NCBI GenBank assembly: GCA_000434935.1
Contig: FR882164.1
Span: forward strand, 63,085-98,183
Direction: 5' to 3'
Origin: Bacteroides sp. CAG:709
Lineage (GTDB): Bacteria; Bacteroidota; Bacteroidia; Bacteroidales; UBA932
DNA: 35,099 bases
Positions within the stretch are counted from its first letter, which is position 1. Every line of letters starts with the position of its first letter. Below are positions 23,124 to 31,247 of the stretch, in pieces. Made by a program: the position numbers and the translations under genes. The notes below the pieces were generated by a model. It searched no databases. It worked only from the letters and a program-made list of their open reading frames with translations, and was not told where the DNA came from.

Positions 23124-24800
23124 ATGCTCATAAATATTTTCTGCGCGAAATGCATTGGTATACAGGCAGTACCTGTGACGGTGGAAGTGGACATCAATTC
23201 CGGAATCGGGATTCATCTGGTGGGACTCGCCGACGTGGCAGTGAAAGAAAGCCTGCTCCGTACGATGACAGCTCTCCAGTCCATAGGATTCCGCATTCCG
23301 GGAAAGAAGATAGTCATAAATCTGGCACCCGCGGACATGCGCAAGAACGGAAGCGGGTATGACCTCCCCATTGCCCTGGGAATCATTGCCGCGTCAGGGC
23401 AATGCGACCTCCCCGCATTGGACAAATACGTGATTATGGGAGAATTGGGACTGGACGCGACGATCCGCGGAATCCCCGGAGCCCTGCCGATTGCCGAATA
23501 TGCGTCCGCAGCGGGGTTTGAAGGCTGTATTTTTCCGGAAGAATCCGCATTGGAAGCGGCGGAACTCGGCGGGACCAGGGTGTTCGGCGTGAAGACGATT
23601 TCCGACGTGCTGCGTATTCTTGAAGACAAGGAAGATGTTTCGGATCTGCTTGTGACCGGACGCAATGTGCCGCAGACTGAAAAAACATTGAAAGACTACA
23701 TGGATTTCGCGGACATCGTCGGCCAGGACGGGGCGAAACGAGGGCTGGAAATCGCGGCTGCCGGCGGGCACAATGTGATTATGGTGGGCTCTCCCGGCTC
23801 AGGAAAGACATCTCTTGCCAAGGCGATGATCGGCATAATGCCCAGGATGCAGACGGCGGAGGCGATTGAAACCAGCAAGATATATTCCGTGGCGGGCCTG
23901 CGGACTGCCACATTGGGACTTATGCGTGAACGCCCGTTTAGGGCACCGCATTACAGCGCGTCCATGGCGGCGATAATCGGCGGCGGAAACGGTGAGAACA
24001 TCTTGCCCGGCGAGGTGTCGCTGGCGGAGAACGGCGTGCTGTTTCTGGATGAATTCGCGCAGATGCCGCGCAATATCACGGAAGCGCTGCGTGGGCCGTT
24101 GGAAGACCGTAAAGTGGTGATTTCCAGGCTGCGGTCCAAGGTGGAATTCCCTGCTTCCTTCATGCTGGTGGCAGCCTCCAACCCTTGCCCTTGCGGCTAT
24201 TACGGAGTGAAAGGAAAATGCACCTGCACGCCGTCCCAGCGTCAGGCTTACATGGGTCGTCTGTCTGGACCGATAATGGATCGCATTGATATTCAGCTAA
24301 CTATGCGGCCGGTACCGCCTGAAGACATGGTGCGGCGGCAGCGTTCGGAGGGGAGGGACAATGCTTGTCAATGTGAGACCAGCGCGGAAATCGCCCGTCG
24401 CGTGCTGGTGGCGCGCAAAATCCAGCAAATCCGATTCGCGGGCACCGATGTTCATGTCAATGCCGGGATGACCGGTGAAATGCTTGGAAAGTTTTGCCGT
24501 CTGTCAGACGAATGCGCCGCGCTTATGGAGAAGATGTCGAACCGGCTTGGGCTTTCGGCGCGTGCCTTTTCCAGGGTGCTGAAACTATCACGCACCATTG
24601 CCGATCTGGAAGATGCCGCCGCGATGGTTTCCTCCGGATGCCGTTTGACCGGGCATGAAGATACGGCCGGAGAAAGTGGTTTTGACGCCATGGGATATGA
24701 TGCGATAACCCTTCCGGGATCATACCGCGAAAGCCCTATTGCGCCCCGCCATATCCTGGAATCTTTCAGTTATCGCTTTCTGGACCGTCTGGAACGGTAG
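23124..24800 (+). CDS. YifB/ComM-family Mg chelatase-like AAA+ protein
   Basis: 558 residues. N-terminal Lon-protease-like S5 fold (MLINIFCAKCIGIQAVPVTVEV onward, about residues 1-170), AAA+ domain with Walker A GSPGSGKT (222-229) and Walker B VLFLDE (305-310), a cysteine cluster NPCPCGYYG...CTCTPSQ, and a C-terminal Mg-chelatase domain ending in SRTIADLEDA (LSRTIADLED). In Gammaproteobacteria ComM is a hexameric helicase that helps branch migration in natural transformation; function in Bacteroidota is not settled. It is about 45 residues longer than the common 510, the extra being at the C-terminus. Confidence 0.93.
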   Translation: MLINIFCAKCIGIQAVPVTVEVDINSGIGIHLVGLADVAVKESLLRTMTALQSIGFRIPGKKIVINLAPADMRKNGSGYDLPIALGIIAASGQCDLPALDKYVIMGELGLDATIRGIPGALPIAEYASAAGFEGCIFPEESALEAAELGGTRVFGVKTISDVLRILEDKEDVSDLLVTGRNVPQTEKTLKDYMDFADIVGQDGAKRGLEIAAAGGHNVIMVGSPGSGKTSLAKAMIGIMPRMQTAEAIETSKIYSVAGLRTATLGLMRERPFRAPHYSASMAAIIGGGNGENILPGEVSLAENGVLFLDEFAQMPRNITEALRGPLEDRKVVISRLRSKVEFPASFMLVAASNPCPCGYYGVKGKCTCTPSQRQAYMGRLSGPIMDRIDIQLTMRPVPPEDMVRRQRSEGRDNACQCETSAEIARRVLVARKIQQIRFAGTDVHVNAGMTGEMLGKFCRLSDECAALMEKMSNRLGLSARAFSRVLKLSRTIADLEDAAAMVSSGCRLTGHEDTAGESGFDAMGYDAITLPGSYRESPIAPRHILESFSYRFLDRLER

Positions 24801-24813
24801 AAACTTGGCTTTA

Positions 24814-24845
24814 TTTGGGAATGTTGGCACAAATGAGTAACTTTG
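24814..24845 (+). promoter_or_regulatory. Promoter of the amino-sugar gene pair
   Basis: TTTG (24814-24817), 20-base spacer, TAACTTTG (24838-24845): a full consensus Bacteroidota promoter 30 bases before the start of the NagB-like/PIG-L gene. It begins 14 bases past the YifB stop. Confidence 0.82.
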
Positions 24846-24875
24846 TAGCTTGACCAATACTAATGCAGTTGCATA

Positions 24876-26798
24876 ATGAAACACTTTACATTGCCTAAAG
24901 AAGGCGGTCTTGTCGAGAAGAACATACCTTCCGACATTCTCCACAGTTATGAGAAAATCAGGACTGAGATTTATGACCAGTCCACAACAGCCAGCGAAGT
25001 AATTGCTGACGCGATCATTGATTCCATCAATGCATGCCAGGGAAGAACCTTCAGACTGGGTCTTTCCACAGGTGTTACCCCGGTATCCCTCTACAAATGG
25101 CTTACCAGGAAGTACCAGGAGGGAAAAGTATCATTCAGCAACGTTGAGGTCTACTCTATAGACGAGTACTATCCTTATGGGAAAGGTGAGCCGCAGAGCC
25201 GTAACAGCATCCTGCACAACTCACTCCTCAATGCTGTCGATATCAAGGAGGAAAACATCCATATTCCTGACGGCAGCGTTCCTGAAGACAAAATCACCGC
25301 TTATTGCGAGGAGTATGACAAGATGGTCCGCGGACTGGACATGCTCGTAATCGGCATGGGCGAAATGGCCCAGGTAGGATTCAATGAGGCCGGCACGTCG
25401 CCTGTCAGCAGGACACGTACCGTACTGCTTTCTTACCAGTCGAGAAAACGTCAGGGAAAGAACTTCAACGGCGATTTCAAGCATACCCCTTCACAGACCA
25501 TCACCATCGGTATCGACACCATGATGAGCGCCAAGAAAATCGTGCTCATGGCTTGGGGCGAGGACAAGGCAAATGCAGTAAAGCATGTCTGCGAATGCAA
25601 TCCTGACTACGAATATCCGGCATCTCTCCTCCAGGGACACCAGAACATCTGCTGCTATGTGGACGAGACAGCCGGCTCTCTCCTTACAAGAGTCGTATCT
25701 CCTTGGTTGGTAGGACCTTGCGACTGGACCAGGAAGTTCATCAGAAAGGCTGTCGTATGGCTTTGCCAGGAAGTACACAAGCCGATTCTGAAACTTACCC
25801 AGAAAGATTATCTTGAGCACTCGCTCGGAGAACTGCTTGACAAGTTCGGTCCTTACGACAAGATCAATATCGAGGTGTTCAACGATCTCCAGCATACCAT
25901 TACCGGATGGCCGGGCGGAAAGCCTAATGCTGACGACAGCCAGAGACCTGTATCGGCATTGCCTTACCCTAAGACGGTGCTCATCTTCTCGCCGCATCCT
26001 GACGATGACGTCATTTCAATGGGCGGAACATTCATCCGTCTCGTTCATCAGGGCCACAATGTCCACGTAGCGTACGAGACATCCGGAGACCTTGCAGTGC
26101 ATGACGATGTGGTTCTCCAGCACATGGATGCAGCTCATCAGCTCGGATTTGCAGATGAGTTCGACAGGGTCAAGGCTATCATTGATTCCAAGAAACCGGG
26201 TGAGCCGGAGCCTAAGGAACTTCTCGCCATCAAGGGCGCAATCCGTCGTAGCGAGGCCAGAGGCGCTGACAGGTCATTCGGTCTTAACGACAATACCAAT
26301 GTCCACTTCCTCAATCTTCCTTTCTATGAGTCCGGCGGAGTGAAGAAACTCCCTCGTACACAGGCGGATCTGGATATCATCAAGGCATTGATCAAGAAAC
26401 TTCGTCCTGACCAGATTTTCATGGCGGGCGACCTTGCCGACCCTCATGGAACACACAGAGTATGTACCGAGGCTGCTCTCGAGGCTATCGAGCAGTTGAA
26501 AGAAGAGGGCGAGAACTGGCTGAACGAGACCCATGTATGGCTCTACAGAGGCGCATGGATGGAGTGGGAACTCGGCCGCGTGGACATGGCAGTTCCATTG
26601 AGCCCGGACGAGGTGGTCGAGAAACGTCACGCCATCTTCCGTCACCTTTCACAGAAGGACATCGTTCCGTTCCCAGGAGATGACCCACGTGAATTCTGGC
26701 AGAGGGCAGAGGATCGCACCCAGAATACGGCACGCCTCTACGATGAACTCGGAATGGCTGAATATCAGGCTATTGAGGTGTTCCTTAAATTATATTAA
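24876..26798 (+). CDS. NagB-like domain fused to PIG-L/LmbE-type deacetylase
   Basis: 640 residues. N-terminal domain (about 20-290) is glucosamine-6-phosphate deaminase-like: GLSTGVTP (62-69) and SIDEYYP with Asp96 matching the E. coli base Asp72. The active-site block reads GMGEMAQVGFNE (160-171), so the Asp141 and His143 equivalents are Met164 and Gln166, while Glu148 is kept as Glu171. C-terminal domain (about 365-640) is a zinc PIG-L/LmbE deacetylase: PHPDDD (His374, Asp377) and DPHGTH (His524/His527) are intact. Bacteroidota have long NagB-annotated proteins of this layout. I infer that the deacetylase is active and the deaminase domain is binding or regulatory. Followed 20 bases later by an intact nagB. 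Confidence 0.88.
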   Translation: MKHFTLPKEGGLVEKNIPSDILHSYEKIRTEIYDQSTTASEVIADAIIDSINACQGRTFRLGLSTGVTPVSLYKWLTRKYQEGKVSFSNVEVYSIDEYYPYGKGEPQSRNSILHNSLLNAVDIKEENIHIPDGSVPEDKITAYCEEYDKMVRGLDMLVIGMGEMAQVGFNEAGTSPVSRTRTVLLSYQSRKRQGKNFNGDFKHTPSQTITIGIDTMMSAKKIVLMAWGEDKANAVKHVCECNPDYEYPASLLQGHQNICCYVDETAGSLLTRVVSPWLVGPCDWTRKFIRKAVVWLCQEVHKPILKLTQKDYLEHSLGELLDKFGPYDKINIEVFNDLQHTITGWPGGKPNADDSQRPVSALPYPKTVLIFSPHPDDDVISMGGTFIRLVHQGHNVHVAYETSGDLAVHDDVVLQHMDAAHQLGFADEFDRVKAIIDSKKPGEPEPKELLAIKGAIRRSEARGADRSFGLNDNTNVHFLNLPFYESGGVKKLPRTQADLDIIKALIKKLRPDQIFMAGDLADPHGTHRVCTEAALEAIEQLKEEGENWLNETHVWLYRGAWMEWELGRVDMAVPLSPDEVVEKRHAIFRHLSQKDIVPFPGDDPREFWQRAEDRTQNTARLYDELGMAEYQAIEVFLKLY

Positions 26799-26818
26799 CA
26801 TCGTAAAACAATAGAGAA

Positions 26819-27613
26819 ATGAAACTTGTCATCAGAGAAAACAGCAGCAAAGGATCCATCTGGGCTGCTCACTATATCGCCAAGAAAATCAATGAAAAGG
26901 CAGCACGTACGAATGAGCCTTTCGTAATCGGACTCTGCACAGGCTCCACTCCTATCGAGACTTACGCAGAACTTATCCGTATGGTAAAGGCCGGCGAAGT
27001 GTCTTTCAAAAACGTGATTTCCTTCAATATGGACGAGTATGTAGGCCTTCCGGAATCACATCCTGAGAGCTACCACTCATTCATGCACAAATACCTCTTC
27101 GACCAGATCGACGAGCCGGCTGAGAACATCCACATTCTCAACGGCAATGCGGCTGACGTAAAAGCTGAATGCGAAGCATACGAGAAAGCTATCGTGGACG
27201 CAGGCGGATTCGACCTCTTCCTCGGCGGCGTAGGCGAGGACGGACATATCGCTTTCAATGAGCCGTTCTCATCACTCCAGTCCAGAACCAGAGAGGTTGT
27301 CCTTACCTATGACACACGTGTGGTGAACTCTCGTTTCTTCAACAACGACGTGAACCAGGTGCCTAAGTCCGCTCTTACCGTCGGTGTCGCTACAGTGCTC
27401 AGTGCCAAGGAAGTAGTTATCCTTGCATTCGGCAGCAAGAAGGCACGTGCCATCAAGGATGCCGTAGAGGGACCATACACTCACTATTGCACACTTTCAG
27501 GCCTCCAGGCTCATCAGGAAGGAACCATCGTTTGCGATGAACTTTCAGTAGGTGAGCTCAAGGTCAATTCATACAGATATTTCAAGGCTGTAGAAGAGGC
27601 TGAGAATCAGTAG
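26819..27613 (+). CDS. nagB: Glucosamine-6-phosphate deaminase
   Basis: 264 residues. Converts glucosamine-6-phosphate to fructose-6-phosphate and ammonia, the last step from N-acetylglucosamine or other amino sugars into glycolysis. The catalytic set is complete with E. coli numbering: Asp72 (NMDEY), Asp141, His143 and Glu148 in GGVGEDGHIAFNEP, plus GLCTGSTP at 38-45 and SSLQSRTR. It lies 20 bases after the fusion gene, so both are made from one transcript, and ends at a strong terminator. Confidence 0.97.
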   Translation: MKLVIRENSSKGSIWAAHYIAKKINEKAARTNEPFVIGLCTGSTPIETYAELIRMVKAGEVSFKNVISFNMDEYVGLPESHPESYHSFMHKYLFDQIDEPAENIHILNGNAADVKAECEAYEKAIVDAGGFDLFLGGVGEDGHIAFNEPFSSLQSRTREVVLTYDTRVVNSRFFNNDVNQVPKSALTVGVATVLSAKEVVILAFGSKKARAIKDAVEGPYTHYCTLSGLQAHQEGTIVCDELSVGELKVNSYRYFKAVEEAENQ

Positions 27614-27639
27614 AAAAGGTTATCATCACTATAAAGCGG

Positions 27640-27670
27640 GCGTGGATTTGCAACGAATCCACGCTTTTTT
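27640..27670 (+). terminator. Intrinsic terminator after nagB
   Basis: Perfect 9-bp stem GCGTGGATT (27640-27648) with AATCCACGC (27656-27664), 7-base loop, six T directly after. Starts 26 bases past the nagB stop. Confidence 0.93.
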
Positions 27671-27680
27671 CGTATTTTTG
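27647..27680 (+). promoter_or_regulatory. Probable promoter of the TPR gene, embedded in the nagB terminator
   Basis: TTTG (27647-27650) in the terminator's stem-loop and TATTTTTG (27673-27680) just past its T-run, 22 bases apart: fits the Bacteroidota consensus at the long end of spacing. 57 bases before the TPR gene start. Confidence 0.45.
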
Positions 27681-27736
27681 TCTGATGGCGTGTTTATTGC
27701 ACACTGTGATAACCGCATTGATAAAAAGACATTGAC

Positions 27737-29431
27737 ATGAACAAGATACTCAGGACATTGGCGATAGCCGTCATTGCGATAGCAGGGACCTTCGGGACTG
27801 AAGCATCGGCGCAGACCCGACATGCGGAGGGGAAGCCGACGCAGGAGGGAATCAGGGCGGACGGCAGGATCGTGAACGCCGTTCAAATGTATGAAGATGA
27901 GAACTTTACGGGAGCGAAAACCATGTTGGACGCCATCCTGAAAACATCTCCGGACAATGATGCTGCATGGTATTACCGCGGGCTTTGCAACATGCGGCTG
28001 AAGAATGCAGCGGACTCTGAACGGGACCTCAAGCAGGCTGTGGCGCTGGACTCCACGAACTATTGGTACCGCTACATGCTGGCAGGTCTGTACGGCATGA
28101 CGGGGCGGTCGGTCCTGACCATCGACATGTATGAATCCCTGTTGCGCGACTTCCCGAAGAAAAGCGAGTTGTACTATGGGCTTGCGAACCTGTATATCAA
28201 TCAGGGTCAGGCAGATAAGGCGCTGAAAATCATCGGCGACATCGAGACCCAGTTCGGAAAGAGCGATGCGACGGTGATGACGCGTTTCAATATCCTCAGC
28301 AGGCAGGAACGCCACGAAGAGGCATATAAGGCGCTGGAAGAATACAATAAGGAATACTCGTCTCCGCAGGTATTGTCAATGCTGGGCGACTATGAGATGG
28401 GAATGTACAATGATTCCTCGGCACTGGCGTATTACGATGAGGCCCTGTCACTGGACAAGAGCTACGCTCCGGCATTGCTGGGAAAAGCTGAAACTTACAG
28501 GATAGCAAGGGATTACGTGTCATATTTCAAGACATTGGATATCCTCATGGCTGACCGCGATGCGACACCTGCCGGCAAGGCGGAATATCTACAGGCTGTA
28601 TTCAGACAGTCGGATCCGAGGTTTATGAAATCATTTTCGAGTCAGCTGGATTCGACGGTCAATATCGCTGTAAATGCCCATCCTGCAGACTCTTCCATTC
28701 TTCAGACAGCCGGATTGTACTATCTCGTTACCGACAGGAAAGAGGCAGCCGCCGATGCATTCAAAAAGGTGATGACGGAGTTTCCGGACAATGTGGGCGC
28801 GACGGCCAGCTATATCCAGACCCTGCTTTATATCAATGAGTGGGACAAGGTGGTCAGCGCATGTGATTCTGCCATGGTGAGATTTCCGCAAGAGGCTGGT
28901 TTTCTGGAGTTTGCCAATGCTGCTGAGTTCAACAGGAAGAATTATCCAGCCGTCATAGAGAATTGTGTGAAGATGCTGCGGATAGCACCGACTGACAGCG
29001 CCACGTTCGTGACTGCGTGGAGCACCATCGGTGACATGTATCATCTTCTGGGTGATCAGTCCAAGGCGTTCAAGTCGTATGAAACAGCATTGAAAGTAGC
29101 TCCGGACAATGCTCCGGTTCTGAACAATTACGCCTATTACCTGTCCGTCGAGGGCAAGAAACTGAAGAAGGCTTATGCGATGAGCAAGAAGACGGTTGAG
29201 GCTGAGCCGGACAATGCGACTTATCTGGACACCTTCGGATGGATACTGTATCTGCAGGGCAAAGCATTGGAAGCCAAGCCTTTCTTTAAGCATGCGATGC
29301 TGTACGGAGGCAAGGACAGCGCCACTATTCTGGACCATTATGCCACGGTACTGGAGGCGTTGGGCGAGAAAGACCTTGCGAAAGTCTACAGGCAGCAGGC
29401 GAAAAACAAGGCATCGGAGGGTAAGGAATGA
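27737..29431 (+). CDS. Secreted tetratricopeptide-repeat protein
   Basis: 564 residues. Signal peptide at residues 1-26 ending in EASAQ, so it is exported and probably periplasmic. The rest consists of TPR-like helix pairs throughout, for example AWYYRGLCNMRLKNAADSERD (residues about 75-95, quoted in part), ELYYGLANLYINQGQADKA and APVLNNYAYYLSVEGKKLKKA near the C-terminus. No catalytic motif. Probably a scaffold for protein-protein contact. It overlaps the EnvC-like gene by 4 bases (ATGA), so the two are co-translated and may act together at the cell wall. Confidence 0.88.
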   Translation: MNKILRTLAIAVIAIAGTFGTEASAQTRHAEGKPTQEGIRADGRIVNAVQMYEDENFTGAKTMLDAILKTSPDNDAAWYYRGLCNMRLKNAADSERDLKQAVALDSTNYWYRYMLAGLYGMTGRSVLTIDMYESLLRDFPKKSELYYGLANLYINQGQADKALKIIGDIETQFGKSDATVMTRFNILSRQERHEEAYKALEEYNKEYSSPQVLSMLGDYEMGMYNDSSALAYYDEALSLDKSYAPALLGKAETYRIARDYVSYFKTLDILMADRDATPAGKAEYLQAVFRQSDPRFMKSFSSQLDSTVNIAVNAHPADSSILQTAGLYYLVTDRKEAAADAFKKVMTEFPDNVGATASYIQTLLYINEWDKVVSACDSAMVRFPQEAGFLEFANAAEFNRKNYPAVIENCVKMLRIAPTDSATFVTAWSTIGDMYHLLGDQSKAFKSYETALKVAPDNAPVLNNYAYYLSVEGKKLKKAYAMSKKTVEAEPDNATYLDTFGWILYLQGKALEAKPFFKHAMLYGGKDSATILDHYATVLEALGEKDLAKVYRQQAKNKASEGKE

Positions 29432-30609
29432 TGAAGAAACTGCTTATCAATATCATTGCTGCAGCGGCAATGCTGGCTCCTCTGAGTCTTTCAGCGCAGG
29501 ATACACGGGTGCAGGAAAGCCGTAAAGCCAAGCTGGAAAAGGAAATTGCGCTCATTGACAAGCAGTTGAAAGAAAATGCTGCGAAGAGCAGCAACGCATT
29601 GACGACATTGAACCTGGTCCGGAAGAAGGTTGCGGACAGGAAGGAGCTTGTGGCGGAGAGCGACAGGGAGATTGCGGCATTGTCCGGCAGGATAAATGCG
29701 AAGCAGAAGGATGTGGACAGGGTGCAGGCGCGTCTGGATACGCTCTCGCTTTATTATTCGAAACTGGTCAAGAGCGCTTACAAGAACCGTGATTCCAAGG
29801 TCTGGTATATGTATATCCTTGCAAGTGAGAATGTCGGACAGGCCTTCAGACGAGCAGGGTATCTTCGTAACCTGTCTGCTGAAATGAACCGGCAGGGCGA
29901 GAAAATTATCGATACAAAGTCTGAATTGCAGCGGGAAATGGATTCGCTCAGTGTCCTGAAACGTGATGCCGAGGTAATCAGAAGCCGTCGGGCAGCGGAT
30001 GTCCAGTCGCTTCAGCAGGAAGAGGCCGAGTCGGCAAGGATTGTCACACAGCTGCAGCTCAACAGGACGAAATACCAGAAGGAACTGGCGGCGAAAAAGC
30101 GTCAGGTGGATGCCCTCAACCGCGAAATCCAGAGAATCATCGCCGCTGCCGTCAATGGGAAATCCGGCAAGTCGACTACACGTAAACCGGTGGATATCAA
30201 GCTGGATGCTGAATTTGCCAAGAACAAGGGCAAGCTTCCTTGGCCGGCAGATGGCGCGGTAGCGGATCATTTCGGACAGCATTATCATCCTGTATTCAAA
30301 TCAGTCAAACTGCCATTCAACAACGGCATTACGATTTCCATGGCGAAAGGTGCTGCGGTGCAGGCGGTTTTCGACGGAGTGGTGAAGCAGATTGTGGTGA
30401 TGCCTGGATATAACAAATGCGTCCTGGTGCAGCATGGAAATTATTTCTCGTTCTATTGCAAACTGGGAAGCGCGGTCGTGAAACCGGGAGACAAGATCAA
30501 GACCGGTGACATAATCGGAACAGTCGACACCATTGACGGAGCAACGCAGTTGCATTTCCAGATTTGGAAAGGTACCACGCCTCAGGACCCGGAGAAGTGG
30601 TTGAGATAA
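29428..30609 (+). CDS. EnvC-like murein hydrolase activator (degenerate M23 domain)
   Basis: 393 residues. Signal peptide 1-23 (LSLSAQ), long coiled coil about 25-240, then a LytM/M23 domain about 270-393. In active M23 enzymes zinc is held by H-x-x-x-D and H-x-H; here the first reads NNGIT (Asn298, Thr302) and the second is QLH with only His376. So it is probably not a peptidase but an activator of amidases, as for EnvC, whose coiled coil is controlled by FtsEX. An ftsX gene is in this window. In many Bacteroides genomes a DUF4292 lipoprotein gene lies between the TPR and this gene; it is missing here. Confidence 0.87.
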   Translation: MMKKLLINIIAAAAMLAPLSLSAQDTRVQESRKAKLEKEIALIDKQLKENAAKSSNALTTLNLVRKKVADRKELVAESDREIAALSGRINAKQKDVDRVQARLDTLSLYYSKLVKSAYKNRDSKVWYMYILASENVGQAFRRAGYLRNLSAEMNRQGEKIIDTKSELQREMDSLSVLKRDAEVIRSRRAADVQSLQQEEAESARIVTQLQLNRTKYQKELAAKKRQVDALNREIQRIIAAAVNGKSGKSTTRKPVDIKLDAEFAKNKGKLPWPADGAVADHFGQHYHPVFKSVKLPFNNGITISMAKGAAVQAVFDGVVKQIVVMPGYNKCVLVQHGNYFSFYCKLGSAVVKPGDKIKTGDIIGTVDTIDGATQLHFQIWKGTTPQDPEKWLR

Positions 30610-30632
30610 TCCGGGGCTCCAAAATCGGTTTC

Positions 30633-30659
30633 ATGCAACATTTCGCATTTGAATTGCAT
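30633..30659 (+). promoter_or_regulatory. Inverted repeat upstream of the ECF sigma gene
   Basis: ATGCAA (30633-30638) and TTGCAT (30654-30659) are inverted copies separated by 15 bases, 40 bases before the sigma-factor start, in a 89-base gap that has no TAnnTTTG element. It may be an operator or part of an ECF-type promoter. Confidence 0.3.
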
Positions 30660-30698
30660 CTTTATTTACGGACAACTAGAGTTTAGGCCTGAAAAAGA

Positions 30699-31247
30699 AT
30701 GGGAACAGCGGCATATAGCGATGTCATAGAGGGCTGTATAAAAGGGGAAAGGAAAGCGCAGAAGCTGCTGTATGAGCATCTTGCGCCGAAAATGTTCTCC
30801 GTATGTCTCCGCTATATGGGCGAACGTAAAGCTGCCGAGGATGTCCTGCAAGATGCCTTTGTGACATTGTTCTCCAAGATAGACTCATTCTCTGATACAG
30901 GTTCATTCGATGGTTGGGCAAGACGAATCTTTGTCAATACTGCACTTATGTCCCTGCGGAAAAAAGACGCGCTCAAGATGAGCGATGATCTGGATTCTGC
31001 GTGGAATGTGAGCAGCGACATGCCGTCTCAGGTTCAAGATTTGGGATATAAGGAGCTTATGCAACTCGTGGCAGCACTGCCGGCTGGCTACAGGACGGTT
31101 TTCAATATGTATGTGATAGAGGGTTTTTCACATGATGAAATCGCCAAAGCCTTGAATATCAGTGCGGCTACATCGCGTTCCCAGTTGTTGAGGGCACGTG
31201 CGATGCTGCAGGACAAGATAAAAAACAGGAAAGATGCAAGACATTAA
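30699..31247 (+). CDS. ECF-type RNA polymerase sigma factor
   Basis: 182 residues, sigma-70 family group 4. Region 2 is about residues 20-90: APKMFSVCLRYMG, AEDVLQDAFVTLFSKI, then FDGWARRIFVNTALMSLRK. Region 4 is about 120-175: LPAGYRTVFNMYVIEGFSHDEIA with helix-turn-helix IAKALNISAATSRSQLLRARAML (quoted in part). It directs RNA polymerase to a specific regulon and is expected to be held inactive by the product of the next gene, which overlaps it by 14 bases. The absence of a housekeeping -7 element upstream suggests possible self-activation. Confidence 0.95.
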   Translation: MGTAAYSDVIEGCIKGERKAQKLLYEHLAPKMFSVCLRYMGERKAAEDVLQDAFVTLFSKIDSFSDTGSFDGWARRIFVNTALMSLRKKDALKMSDDLDSAWNVSSDMPSQVQDLGYKELMQLVAALPAGYRTVFNMYVIEGFSHDEIAKALNISAATSRSQLLRARAMLQDKIKNRKDARH

